Shown one piece after another: positions 10,601 to 18,448 of a stretch of DNA of 64,000 nucleotides (its first letter is position 1; every line of letters begins with the position of its first letter). The notes under the pieces were generated by a model, which saw only the letters and a program-made list of their open reading frames with translations, was not told the origin of the DNA and did not search any database. The stretch is from Pantoea deleyi (GTDB lineage: Bacteria; Pseudomonadota; Gammaproteobacteria; Enterobacterales; Enterobacteriaceae), in NCBI RefSeq assembly GCF_022647325.1, contig NZ_CP071407.1, positions 124,001-188,000 on the forward strand, in the 5' to 3' direction. The position numbers and the translations under genes are program-made.

Positions 10601-13170
10601 GCGGCACCCTGGAGAACATGGCCGCCGGAAGCACGGTGACCGTGCTGCTGAACGGCCAGACCTACACCACAGCGCTTGCGGCGGACGGCAGCTGGAGCGT
10701 CACCCTGCCGGCTGCCGATCTGCAGGTGCTGCCAGTGGGCGCGGGCACTTTCAGCGTCAGCTTTGAAAACAGCGTGGGCGGCACCACCACCGCCAGCAAA
10801 GCGATCGTCGTCGATGCGTCCGCGCCGCCTCCGGGTGCGCCTGTGCCGCAGCCGACCCTCGACACGCCGTTCGGCGACGGCTATATGAACGCGCACGAGC
10901 GCTATGAGCCGATCACGCTGCGCGGCACGACGGGCGTGACCGGGGCGGGTCAGCGCATCGTGCTGTCCCTGGACGGTGTCGGCCACGCGGGCACCGTGGA
11001 CAGCGGGGGCAACTGGCAGGTGTCGCTGACGCGCGAGCAGCTGGCAGAGGCGGAGCTGAGCGAGGGCAGCCATAGCCTGACCCTGATCGCCACCGACCTC
11101 TGGGGCCGTACCGGGGTCGCTGAGGCGACGTTTATCACCGACACCCTGGATCCGGCTGTCACGATCAAGACGCTGTCGGGCGACGGGCTGATCGACCGCA
11201 GCGAAATCAGTGAGCCGCTGGTGATCGCGGGCAGCGGCGAAGCGGGCAGCACCATTGAGGTCACCTTTGGCGATCTCCGCTGGAGTGACGTCATCGGGCA
11301 GGGCGGGCAGTGGCAGTTCACGGTGCCGCCGGAAACGCTGCAGGCGATGGGGGAAGGGAGTTACCGTGCCACGGCTACCGTCACCGACGCGGCGGGCAAC
11401 AGCGGTTACGCCTCGTCGGGAGTGGAAATCTACGCCTCTGACGCGTTACCGACGCTGACGCTGGATCCTGTCACCGGTGACAACGCCGTCAGCTATAAAG
11501 AGGGGATCTACGGCATCACCTTTACCGGCACCGCGGCCCATCTTCCCTCCGGCACAACCATTGAGCTGACGCTGGATGGCCGGGTCTGGCAGGGCAGCAC
11601 CTGGCAGGACCAGTGGCAGGTTCAGATATCGGACAGCGAGCTGAAGACGATAAAGGATGGTAACTACAGCATCACGATCAGCGCAGCGGACGCGAACGGC
11701 AACAGTACCAGCCTGAGCCACGACCTGCTGCTGATCACCCATTACAACAGCAGCAACCCGAAGGTAACCGTTAATCCGGTCACGCTGGCGGATGCCGTAC
11801 AGCATGATGGTGAGACGTGGTATGTCCTCAGCGGTAGGCTGGAGGCACCGCTGCCACTGAAAACGTTCTCGGTGCAGATTAACGATACCTTCCACTGGAA
11901 CACGGCGGTCATTCAGGCGGACGGCAGCTGGCGGGCGGAGATCAGCGCCGCCGAACTCTCTGAGGGCGGCAATAACCTGATGTTTGGCGTGCTGGACGGT
12001 GCCGGCAACTGGTTCGAGCAGGATGGTTACGTGAAGGCTGATCTGACCACCCCGGTTACAGGCAGCGGCGGCGAGCCCGTGCCTGCGATGGATACGCCCT
12101 TTGGCGATGGCCTGCTGAGTCGCGCGGAGAAAAAAGAGGTTGAGACGCTGACCGGCACCACGGGCACCAGCGGCAGCGGTCAGACGGTCACGGTCAGTAT
12201 TGGCGGTAAGCATCACGCGGCAACGGTCAGCGACGATGGTCACTGGAGCCTGACGCTGACGCCGGTGATGATGAAAACCGGTTTCGGCAAAGGCCAGCAC
12301 GATATCGTCGTCACCGCGACGGATGCAGCAGGCCACACGGCAGTGATGACGACCCATTTCCAGGTGGAGACTTGTGCGCCGAAAGCGGCGGCTAAACATC
12401 TCAGCGACAGTCCCCCGATTCATGCGGAGGCCAGCCACGATCAGTGGCTGACGGCAACGACTGAGAATGAGGCTCTCCTGACGGTGAAGCCCGGGGAACA
12501 CCTGAGCCAGACGTCTGTTACCAGCCAGTCAACCCATGCCGTTCAGCCGGAAAATGCTGAGGCGCAGAAGTCTGCACAGAGCGGGGGCAGGGTGAGCGCT
12601 GGCGAGGCGGACGGACACGTTAACGTTGTTTCGGACAGCGCCAACCCGCAACTGCGTCCCGCTGCGGCAGGCCTGGAGAGCCCGGACAGCGGCAGCCAGG
12701 CGGAAATCGCGCATATTCTGTCGCCGGAGCCCGCAACGGAGGCCGTCGACCGCCTCTTCGGGACAGAAAACCGTGACGCCTTTTCCTTCACGAATCTGCT
12801 CGCCCGACAGGAGAACGTGGCGGGTCACGACAGGTTACCGCTGAATGAGTCGCACGATGCGCTGGACTTTGCCATGCTGGGGCTGAAAGCAGAAAACCAT
12901 CCGGCGCTCGATCTGACAGCCTTCAGCAGTCATAGCGTCACACCGGGGCAGACCGATCTGCCGGCGCTGTCCCTCGATTCACTGACGGTAAAAGACGCGG
13001 ATGGCAACGTGGTCATGCTGAGTGACACAGAAGGCGGTGTCTGGAACCCGGAGGGCGTGCGTGCTCTGGACGGTCAGCAGGGCGATCTTTATCCCGACGG
13101 TGCTGTCAGCCATCAGGGCACCCTGGCGGATATCCTGAACCCGCATATTCAGCATCAGCAACTGGCGTGA
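7615..13170 (+). CDS. Large Ig-repeat surface adhesin of the BapA type
   Basis: A 1851-residue repetitive surface protein. The first ~85 residues, including FTVVSLTGG and GLPSQIASYQKQGDDLILNL, resemble the prefix domain of Bap/LapF-type biofilm adhesins. A Thr/Ala/Glu-rich linker (86-190) follows, then tandem Ig-like domains of 95-100 residues. These form two almost identical 542-residue blocks (about 194-735 and 736-1277) and a shortened third block (about 1278-1590). Each full block has a proline/glycine linker (HEENPTDGTPPPDGG). Domains often show GDGLL/GDGVLS-type openings. The final ~260 residues are non-repetitive, with no RTX nonapeptides; such proteins are usually exported by type I secretion. 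ATG follows AAGGA. No secretion genes are adjacent. Confidence 0.85.
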   Translation: MAFSGTDRFTVVSLTGGQPLLRQAQSSSSFNLSEPAIITLQGLPSQIASYQKQGDDLILNLPESDTLRYQHFFTEVAGERSTLLFQQGSLLQQAQFSTETMDDDQAVITLTPALQPVDRANALTPFPANVTAASEPALSGVSVAENQTQASEKTASGTEGTSGDAASTLTFAHAAETATLVSTSTAAETDAVVLPALTLDPVNGDNTVSYKEGIYGVIFSGTAAHLPSGTTIELTLDGRVWQGSTWQDQWQVQISDSELKTIKDGNYSITVRAADANGNSTSLSHDLLLITHYNSSNPKVTVNPVTLADAFEYSGETWYVLSGTIDAPLPVKSFMVQVYDTFHWNTAVIRPDGTWRAEISASELSEGGNNLEFGVLDGAGNWFEQGGYVRADLTTPVDEGTRVPPVHEENPTDGTPPPDGGGTPVGAAPVLVIHSFTGDGVLSAEEKLSAQTFSGTLENMAAGSTVTVLLNGQTYTTALAADGSWSVTLPAADLQVLPVGAGTLSVSFENSVGGTTTASKAIVVDASAPPPGAPVPQPTLDTPFGDGYMNAHERYEPITLRGTTGVTGAGQRIVLSLDGVGHAGTVDSGGNWQVSLTRDQLAEAELSEGSHSLTLTATDLWGRTGVAETTFITDTRDPAVTIKTLSGDGLIDRSEISQPLVIAGSGEAGSTIEVTFGDLRWSDVIGQGGQWQFTVPPETLQAMGEGSYRATATVTDAAGNSGYASSGVEIYASDALPALTLDPVNGDNTVSYKEGIYGVIFTGTAAHLPSGTTIELTLDGRVWQGSTWQDQWQVQISDSELKTIKDGNYSITVRAADANGNSTSLSHDLLLITHYNSSNPKVTVNPVTLADAFEYSGETWYVLSGTIDAPLPVKSFMVQVYDTFHWNTAVIRPDGTWRAEISASELSEGGNNLEFGVLDGAGNWFEQGGYVRADLTTPVDEGTRVPPVHEENPTDGTPPPDGGDTPVGAAPVLVIHSFTGDGVLSAEEKLSAQTFSGTLENMAAGSTVTVLLNGQTYTTALAADGSWSVTLPAADLQVLPVGAGTFSVSFENSVGGTTTASKAIVVDASAPPPGAPVPQPTLDTPFGDGYMNAHERYEPITLRGTTGVTGAGQRIVLSLDGVGHAGTVDSGGNWQVSLTREQLAEAELSEGSHSLTLIATDLWGRTGVAEATFITDTLDPAVTIKTLSGDGLIDRSEISEPLVIAGSGEAGSTIEVTFGDLRWSDVIGQGGQWQFTVPPETLQAMGEGSYRATATVTDAAGNSGYASSGVEIYASDALPTLTLDPVTGDNAVSYKEGIYGITFTGTAAHLPSGTTIELTLDGRVWQGSTWQDQWQVQISDSELKTIKDGNYSITISAADANGNSTSLSHDLLLITHYNSSNPKVTVNPVTLADAVQHDGETWYVLSGRLEAPLPLKTFSVQINDTFHWNTAVIQADGSWRAEISAAELSEGGNNLMFGVLDGAGNWFEQDGYVKADLTTPVTGSGGEPVPAMDTPFGDGLLSRAEKKEVETLTGTTGTSGSGQTVTVSIGGKHHAATVSDDGHWSLTLTPVMMKTGFGKGQHDIVVTATDAAGHTAVMTTHFQVETCAPKAAAKHLSDSPPIHAEASHDQWLTATTENEALLTVKPGEHLSQTSVTSQSTHAVQPENAEAQKSAQSGGRVSAGEADGHVNVVSDSANPQLRPAAAGLESPDSGSQAEIAHILSPEPATEAVDRLFGTENRDAFSFTNLLARQENVAGHDRLPLNESHDALDFAMLGLKAENHPALDLTAFSSHSVTPGQTDLPALSLDSLTVKDADGNVVMLSDTEGGVWNPEGVRALDGQQGDLYPDGAVSHQGTLADILNPHIQHQQLA
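8194..12057 (+). repeat. 1626-bp tandem repeat inside the adhesin gene (two full copies and one partial)
   Basis: Copy 1 runs from about 8200 to 9825 and copy 2 from about 9826 to 11451. A third, partial and more diverged copy covers about 11452-12057. The offset is exactly 1626 bases (542 codons). The first two differ at only about eight amino acids (for example IFSGT/IFTGT, TLSVSF/TFSVSF, EISQPL/EISEPL). The third copy keeps the first two Ig domains and then passes straight to a diverged version of the fourth, lacking the APVLVIHSF domain. This indicates recent duplication or gene conversion. Confidence 0.95.
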
Positions 13171-13178
13171 TCCTGATG

Positions 13179-13202
13179 GCCGGGGCGGAGGTTCGCCCCG
13201 GC
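13179..13202 (+). terminator. Terminator-like hairpin after the adhesin gene
   Basis: A 9-bp GC stem, GCCGGGGCG/CGCCCCGGC, with a 6-base loop begins eight bases after the adhesin stop. It is followed by CTGTTTG, a poor T tract, so termination may be weak or the hairpin may serve as an mRNA 3' end. Confidence 0.6.
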
Positions 13203-13372
13203 CTGTTTGCACTTCATAGTCCGAACATCAGTGACCCCGGTGCCAGCCTGTCCCTCTTATCCGCCCGTTTATTTCTGGTCACCCGCTGTTCATCCGAAAC
13301 GGCATTCAGCGTATCTGCTGACCCGAAGTTCTGATCGGTAAAAAGGGGATCAGAAGCAGAAGTCAGTGAAGG

Positions 13373-14083
13373 TTAATCCAGAACCAGTATGTCGCCATAG
13401 CTGTAGGGCTGAACACCCTTATTCCCGCCCTCTAGCAGGATATTGCCGTGCTCATCAATACCGCGACACACGCCCGTGTGGGTCAGCGATTTTTCGGCAT
13501 CCAGTGAGATCGTGAGCTGCGTATTAAGGCCATACATGCGGGTTTCATAGGCATTCTTCAGCGCGGCAAAACCCATTCCGGACCAGAGTTCAAAGTAGTC
13601 CTGCCAGCGGGCGATAAGCATGTCGAGAATCTGATCGGCACTGTTTTTGCTGAACTGCTCAAGCGTGGCGGTGGCATAAGGGACATCGGCGGGCGCGGCG
13701 ACGCGGTTAATGCCGATACCGATGTAGAGCGCCTTGCTGTCGGCTTCGATCAGCGTGCCGCTGATTTTGGCGCCGTTTACGAGGATATCGTTGGGCCATT
13801 TGATGCGGATATCGGCGTTGCTGATGTAGAGACTCAGTGCATCGTGGATAGCGAGGCCCGCCACCAGCGACAGTGAGGCGATATCCTGACGCTGTTCCGG
13901 ACGGGGAACCACCAGCGTCACGGCAATATTGCCTTCCGGTGTCTGCCACACCCGGTTGAAGCGTCCCCGGCCAGCCGTCTGCATTTCAGCCGAAACGGCA
14001 AAATTCATCCGGCCTGATGAGTGAACACGGCGTCTGGCTTCAGTGTTAGTACTGTCCACACTCTTGAGTTTAATAAGTTGCAT
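13373..14083 (-). CDS. Stand-alone biotin-[acetyl-CoA carboxylase] ligase (no DNA-binding domain)
   Basis: A biotin protein ligase of 236 residues from the preferred ATG at 14083 (MQLIKLKSVDSTNTEARR). Clear motifs are STNTEA near residue 11, GRGRFNRVW (biotinyl-AMP loop) near 47-55 and KWPNDILVNGAKISGTLIE near 95-113 with the catalytic lysine. A C-terminal SH3-like region (GVCRGIDEHGNILLEGG) completes the enzyme. The N-terminal winged helix of canonical enterobacterial BirA (about 320 residues) is absent, so this protein cannot repress bio genes as BirA does. The start is uncertain: an in-frame ATG at 14119 adds 12 residues, and neither start has a strong ribosome binding site. Confidence 0.88.
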   Translation of the reverse strand: MQLIKLKSVDSTNTEARRRVHSSGRMNFAVSAEMQTAGRGRFNRVWQTPEGNIAVTLVVPRPEQRQDIASLSLVAGLAIHDALSLYISNADIRIKWPNDILVNGAKISGTLIEADSKALYIGIGINRVAAPADVPYATATLEQFSKNSADQILDMLIARWQDYFELWSGMGFAALKNAYETRMYGLNTQLTISLDAEKSLTHTGVCRGIDEHGNILLEGGNKGVQPYSYGDILVLD

Positions 14084-14365
14084 AACACACAGATAGAAAG
14101 ATAAAGAGCCCGCAATCATACCTTATGTAAACTCTGTTTTTCGAGTCTGGTTTACAGGTGCGTAAAGTTCACCGGTCACCGTCCTGCCCGTGGGAAGATC
14201 TGCCGGTGCGGGATTCACGCTGCTCTCTTCATCATCATCGGCCGGGTTGCCAGCCGGAAAACCGGCCTGCGTCCGCCTCTTTTCTTCATAAGAATGCGCA
14301 TACAGCGCGCTGCCGCCGGGGGATTGACCGCTTTATGAAGGTTTTTTTAAATCTCGTTGTCGGCG

Positions 14366-14393
14366 TAAAGTCCGCATAACCGCATGACGATAA
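14366..14393 (+). promoter_or_regulatory. Putative FliA (sigma-28) promoter of the chemoreceptor gene
   Basis: TAAAGTCC at 14366-14373 and GACGATAA at 14386-14393 resemble the flagellar sigma factor consensus TAAAGTTT-N11-GCCGATAA. There is one mismatch in the -10 element, two in the -35 element, and a spacer of 12 rather than 11. It lies 52 bases upstream of the chemoreceptor start, as expected for a late motility gene. Confidence 0.55.
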
Positions 14394-14444
14394 CAGCCGT
14401 ACCGGGATATACCGGGGCAGGGTTGTTTTTATCATGGAAAAATT

Positions 14445-16034
14445 ATGAGACTTAATCACTTTACGATAGGGCAAAGACTGAGCGTGATGGCCGCCATCCT
14501 GCTGCTGGCAACGATGTTTGTCGGTCTGCGGGGGATCAACCTGAACGCTGAGGCGCTGCAGAACAATATTGACATTATGACGAGTGAAACGCGCGTGGCG
14601 GAAAGTATCGATACGGCGCGGAATGCACAGGTTCAGTTCAAGATTCAGGTGCAGGAGTGGAAAAACACCCTGCTGCGCGGCGCGCAGGGAGAAGAGAAAT
14701 TTAATAAGTACAAAACCGCTTTTCTGGCGCAGAGTGATAAAACCCAGGCACTGCTCCAGCGTCTGCTGGTGCTACAGCCCGAACTCGGCATGGATACGGC
14801 TCCGGTCAGGCAGACTATCGCACTGCATGCCGGACTGAGAGAAAAATATCTGGCAGCGCTGCAGGCTTACGATATCCATAACGCCGCCAGCGCCCAGCTG
14901 GTCGACCGTCAGGTGAACGGCATCGATCGTGAGCCCACCAGGATGATTGATGATGTGGTTCACCGCACCCTGGCGCATGCGCAGAAGCTCAACCAGCAGA
15001 TGGCGGCGCAGAACCTGGCCCAGTATCGTGAAACCCGCATGACTTTGTGGATGGCGATGGCCGCTATCCTGCTCTCCGGCATCGTGATCACGTTCTGGTT
15101 GATCCGCAGCATCACGCATCCGTTGCGCGAAGCGGTCAGCATCGCACGTACGGTGGCCGCCGGCGATTTGCAGACGGTGATCCGCCCCAGCGGACGTGAC
15201 GAAACGGCCGAGCTGATGACCGCCCTGCGTGAGATGAACAGCAGCCTGACGGCCATTGTCGCCGGTGTGCGTAGCGGCACGGAAACCATCGCGTCGGCCT
15301 CTGTTCAGATTGCACAGGGCAGCCAGGAACTTTCGGCGCGTAATGAGGCGCAGGCTGGCGCCCTTGAAGAGACCGCCGCCTCCATGGAGGAGCTGACCTC
15401 GGTTGTGAAGAACAACGCGCAGAACGCGCAGCATGCCAGCGGGATTGCCCAGGATGCCCGCCACTTTGCCGTACAGGGCGGCGACGTGGTGGAAAAGGTG
15501 GTCCACACCATGAGCGAAATCCAGCAGTTCTCCAGCGAGATCAATCAGATCATTACCGTTATCGATGGCATCGCCTTCCAGACCAATATCCTGGCGCTGA
15601 ACGCCGCGGTAGAGGCGGCGCGGGCGGGCAGTGAAGGGCGTGGATTCGCGGTCGTGGCGGCAGAAGTTCGCGCGCTGGCCCAGCGTTCGGCGAAAGCTGC
15701 GAAGGATGTCCGCGGGCTGATTGAACGTTCCGTGACCTCTGTCGGTCACGGACATGAACTGGTGAAGAATGCGGGAACGACGATGGAGGAGATCATCTCC
15801 CGGATCTATCAGGTCAGCGACCTGATTGAAAACGTCTCATCGGCCAGTAATGAGCAGAGTGTCGGTATCGACCAGGTTAACCTGGCGGTAACGCACATGG
15901 ACGCCGCAACACAGCAAAACGCGGCGCTTTCTCAGGAGTCAACCGCCGCCGCGCAGGCGCTGCAGCGTCAGGCTGAGATGCTGCTCTCCAGCGTCAGCGT
16001 CTTTAAAATCAACGCCGACGTGGCGCACGCATAA
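14445..16034 (+). CDS. Methyl-accepting chemotaxis protein
   Basis: A 529-residue chemoreceptor. Membrane segment 1 is at about 13-33 and membrane segment 2 at about 199-219, with a helical periplasmic sensor between them (4HB type by pattern). A HAMP linker and a signalling coiled coil follow, with the hairpin tip [18 protein letters not shown] near 375-395. Methylation-region glutamines and glutamates flank the tip. The C-terminus ends VFKINADVAHA and lacks the NWETF-type pentapeptide that tethers CheR/CheB, so it probably relies on other receptors for adaptation. The ligand is unknown. A plausible sigma-28 promoter lies upstream and a palindrome follows the stop. Confidence 0.93.
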   Translation: MRLNHFTIGQRLSVMAAILLLATMFVGLRGINLNAEALQNNIDIMTSETRVAESIDTARNAQVQFKIQVQEWKNTLLRGAQGEEKFNKYKTAFLAQSDKTQALLQRLLVLQPELGMDTAPVRQTIALHAGLREKYLAALQAYDIHNAASAQLVDRQVNGIDREPTRMIDDVVHRTLAHAQKLNQQMAAQNLAQYRETRMTLWMAMAAILLSGIVITFWLIRSITHPLREAVSIARTVAAGDLQTVIRPSGRDETAELMTALREMNSSLTAIVAGVRSGTETIASASVQIAQGSQELSARNEAQAGALEETAASMEELTSVVKNNAQNAQHASGIAQDARHFAVQGGDVVEKVVHTMSEIQQFSSEINQIITVIDGIAFQTNILALNAAVEAARAGSEGRGFAVVAAEVRALAQRSAKAAKDVRGLIERSVTSVGHGHELVKNAGTTMEEIISRIYQVSDLIENVSSASNEQSVGIDQVNLAVTHMDAATQQNAALSQESTAAAQALQRQAEMLLSSVSVFKINADVAHA

Positions 16035-16041
16035 TCACCCC

Positions 16042-16063
16042 GGCGTGACGATATCGTCACGCC
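16042..16063 (+). terminator. Perfect 22-bp palindrome after the chemoreceptor gene
   Basis: GGCGTGACGAT followed directly by its exact reverse complement, eight bases after the stop codon. It could form a hairpin ending the chemoreceptor mRNA, but it has no T tract. A protein-binding site is an alternative. Confidence 0.45.
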
Positions 16064-16094
16064 CGCCTCACCGCGTGACGTCTGTTTCTGAAGA

Positions 16095-16119
16095 TGACAT
16101 CCACCTCGTGTGGATGTCA
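16095..16119 (+). repeat. Hairpin TGACATCCAC/GTGGATGTCA
   Basis: A perfect 10-bp stem with a 5-base loop (CTCGT) in the 400-base gap between the chemoreceptor and the dehydratase gene. It lacks a T tract. It may be a transcription end or an mRNA-stabilising element. Nothing else is apparent in 16120-16440. Confidence 0.4.
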
Positions 16120-16440
16120 CTTATTCCGGCCCCGCCTGGCGGCAGAGAGGCGCGCTCGGCACGCGACCTGAACGTTGCAGCCGCCGGATACTCCCCCTAT
16201 TCCTTCGCTGATATTTTCCCGCTGCTGACACCGCCAACAAATGAGAATCAGCTGTTGCCGGTTCATTGGTCCCGCAGGCCCGCAGGCAACTGTGTCCGGC
16301 GACTGCCCCGGCCGTTTTCCGGGCACAGTCCGGGAGAAAAGGCCGATTACGTTAATGCCTCTTGTGCTTTCCTCGCCGATCAGGAATGCTCGGTCAGGCC
16401 TGAACCCGCAGTCACGCGTATAAACATAAGGGTAAAATTC

Positions 16441-17343
16441 ATGGACATCGCTATCCGGACCCCTCTGATTCATTCTCTGCCGTTAAGTCAGCATTGCGGC
16501 GCTCACGTCTGGCTCAAGATGGAATCGTCGCAGCCGACCGGCTCGTTTAAGCTCAGAAGCGCAGGGCATGTATGCCGTCATTATGCAGAGAAGGGCGCGA
16601 AAGGGTTTATCAGTTCCTCCGGCGGTAACGCAGGTATCGCGGTGGCGCACAGTGGCCGCAGGCTGGGATTACCCGTCACCGTCGTGGTGCCGGAAACCAC
16701 CTCCGCCAGAGCCAGAGAGCTGATTGAACAGGAAGGCGCCAGGCTTATCGTTCATGGAAAAATCTGGAGTGAAGCCAACGATTACGCCCTGTCGCTGGCG
16801 ACAGAAGAGCAGATTTATGTGCATCCGTTTGACCATCCTCTTTTATGGGAAGGGATCAGCACGCTGGTGGATGAGGTTATCAGCGAAGGCGTCAGACCGG
16901 ATGCGGTCATTCTCTCCGTAGGCGGTGGCAGCCTGTTATCCGGCATCGCGAAAGGGCTGGAAAATCACCAGCTGAGCCACATCCCGATCTATGCGGTGGA
17001 AACCGAGGGCACGGCCTCGCTGAACGCCTCTCTGAATGCCGGTCAGCTTGTGCGGCTGGATAAGGTCAGCGGTATCGCCACTACTCTGGCGGCCAGTCAG
17101 GTGTGTGAAAACGTATTTAACGTGGCTACCCGGCTGGATGTCAGAAGCAGAGTCGTCTCAGATGACGAAGCGCTGAGGGCCAGCCGCCGCTTTCTTGACG
17201 ATCATCGGGTACTGACCGAGCCTGCCTGCGGTGTGTCGCTGTCGCTGCTGTACGATCGCAAAGTAACCTTTAATCCGGACGCGAATGTTCTGGTCATTGT
17301 CTGCGGCGGTGCCTCGGTGACGCTGGCTGGCATCACCGGCTGA
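16441..17343 (+). CDS. PLP-dependent serine/threonine dehydratase-like enzyme
   Basis: A 300-residue fold-type II PLP enzyme. The start at 16441 (MDIAIRTPLIHS) has AAGGGT upstream. KMESSQPTGSFKLR near residues 26-39 contains the PLP lysine. SSSGGNAGIAVAHSGRRLG near 60-78 is the substrate carboxylate loop, and SVGGGSLLSGIAKG near 160-173 is the glycine-rich phosphate-binding loop. Size and motif spacing resemble the short L-serine dehydratase/threonine dehydratase group (eukaryotic SDH/Cha1-like), which lacks the ACT regulatory domain of IlvA. The reaction would be L-serine or L-threonine to a 2-oxo acid and ammonia. Convergent with the LysR gene downstream; an amino-acid racemase is less likely. 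Confidence 0.85.
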   Translation: MDIAIRTPLIHSLPLSQHCGAHVWLKMESSQPTGSFKLRSAGHVCRHYAEKGAKGFISSSGGNAGIAVAHSGRRLGLPVTVVVPETTSARARELIEQEGARLIVHGKIWSEANDYALSLATEEQIYVHPFDHPLLWEGISTLVDEVISEGVRPDAVILSVGGGSLLSGIAKGLENHQLSHIPIYAVETEGTASLNASLNAGQLVRLDKVSGIATTLAASQVCENVFNVATRLDVRSRVVSDDEALRASRRFLDDHRVLTEPACGVSLSLLYDRKVTFNPDANVLVIVCGGASVTLAGITG

Positions 17344-17424
17344 ACCCTCAGCGCCCGCGGTTAGCGGATGATTATCCTGCGTGCTGGGATGTGCTTCTTA
17401 CACGCCGCTGACCGCAGAGCGCGA

Positions 17425-18345
17425 TCAGTGGCGGCTTTCCGCTGCGCTCATCATGGCCGGCAGCGCGCTGACCAGCTTATCCACGGCCAGCCTGACTTTC
17501 AGCGAGAGGTGCGGCGTGTGCGGCCAGACCGCATAGACGTTCTGGTTTTCAGAGGGCCACGCTTCAAAGAGCTGCGTCAGATCGCCGCTGATGAGCGCAT
17601 CCCGCACCAGCCAGTAGGGCAGCCAGGCGATCCCGCCCCCTGCCAGCGTGATATCCCGCACTGCCTGCATATCATCCATTCTGAACCGGGCGGACGGCAG
17701 GATCTCGGTGATCCCGCCGTGCTCGTTTCTGATCCGCCACCGGAGCAGCTGCCCTGAACGGATATAGGCCACCGCGTCATGCTTCACCAGTTCATCCGGT
17801 GAGGCCGGGGTACCGGCCCGCTGAAGATAGTCGGGAGACGCGCAGAGAACCATGCTATGCGAGGCGAGTTTACGGGCAACCAGACGGCTGCTGTCAGAGA
17901 GGGTGCCGATGCGGACGGCCAGATCAAATCCCTCTTCAATTAAATCCACCGGGCGATCGCTGAAAGAGAGCTCCAGCTCCAGACCGGGATGCGTTTTCGC
18001 CAGCGCAAAGAGCAGGGGAGAAATGCAGAGATGCCCGAACAGCACCGGCACTGAGACGCTGAGTTTTCCGCTGACCCGCAGTTTTCCGCTCTCCAGGATC
18101 TCTTCCGCGCTGCGGATTTCAGTCAGCGCCCGGCGGCAGGCTTCATAAAAAAGCGTGCCCTCATCCGTCAGGCTCTGGCTGCGGGTGGTGCGGTTAAAAA
18201 GCGTGACGCCCAGCCGCGCCTCGAGCCTGGCAATCGTTTTAGCCACCGCCGAGCGGGTGACGTGAAGTTTTTGGGCCGCCTGTGAAAAACTCACCGACTC
18301 TGCCGCAGCCACAAAGATCGGAAGGCTGTTCATCTCGCTTTTCAT
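17425..18345 (-). CDS. LysR-family transcriptional regulator
   Basis: A 306-residue LysR-type regulator. The N-terminal winged helix (about residues 5-65) shows SFSQAAQKLHVTRSAVAKTIARLE, followed by LFNRTTRSQSLT. The rest is a periplasmic-binding-protein-like effector domain with a DRPVDLIEEGFDLAVRIG segment typical of the group controlling quinone reductases and alcohol dehydrogenases. It is divergent from the oxidoreductase gene starting at 18449. The 103-base intergenic region should contain a shared operator, so the oxidoreductase is the likely target. An alternative start at Met5 is possible. The inducer is unknown. Confidence 0.93.
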   Translation of the reverse strand: MKSEMNSLPIFVAAAESVSFSQAAQKLHVTRSAVAKTIARLEARLGVTLFNRTTRSQSLTDEGTLFYEACRRALTEIRSAEEILESGKLRVSGKLSVSVPVLFGHLCISPLLFALAKTHPGLELELSFSDRPVDLIEEGFDLAVRIGTLSDSSRLVARKLASHSMVLCASPDYLQRAGTPASPDELVKHDAVAYIRSGQLLRWRIRNEHGGITEILPSARFRMDDMQAVRDITLAGGGIAWLPYWLVRDALISGDLTQLFEAWPSENQNVYAVWPHTPHLSLKVRLAVDKLVSALPAMMSAAESRH

Positions 18346-18448
18346 ATTGTCGCCATTCAGGAATCAATTGAGGGAGATAGTATCGCCACTGTCGCCTGGA
18401 TGGCAGTGGTACGATGCGGTTTCTGTTATCAGCCCGGAGAAATTCCCT

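Noticed and set aside
8296..12501. Long minus-strand open frames opposite the adhesin gene (383, 417 and 351 codons)
   Set aside because: They mirror the repeat structure of the coding strand, have Arg/Ala/Gly-rich non-protein composition and no start signals. They are a by-product of GC-rich codons.
16045..16440. A 132-codon upstream extension of the dehydratase frame
   Set aside because: It covers two palindromes, has no family content and the ATG 16441 has a good ribosome binding site.
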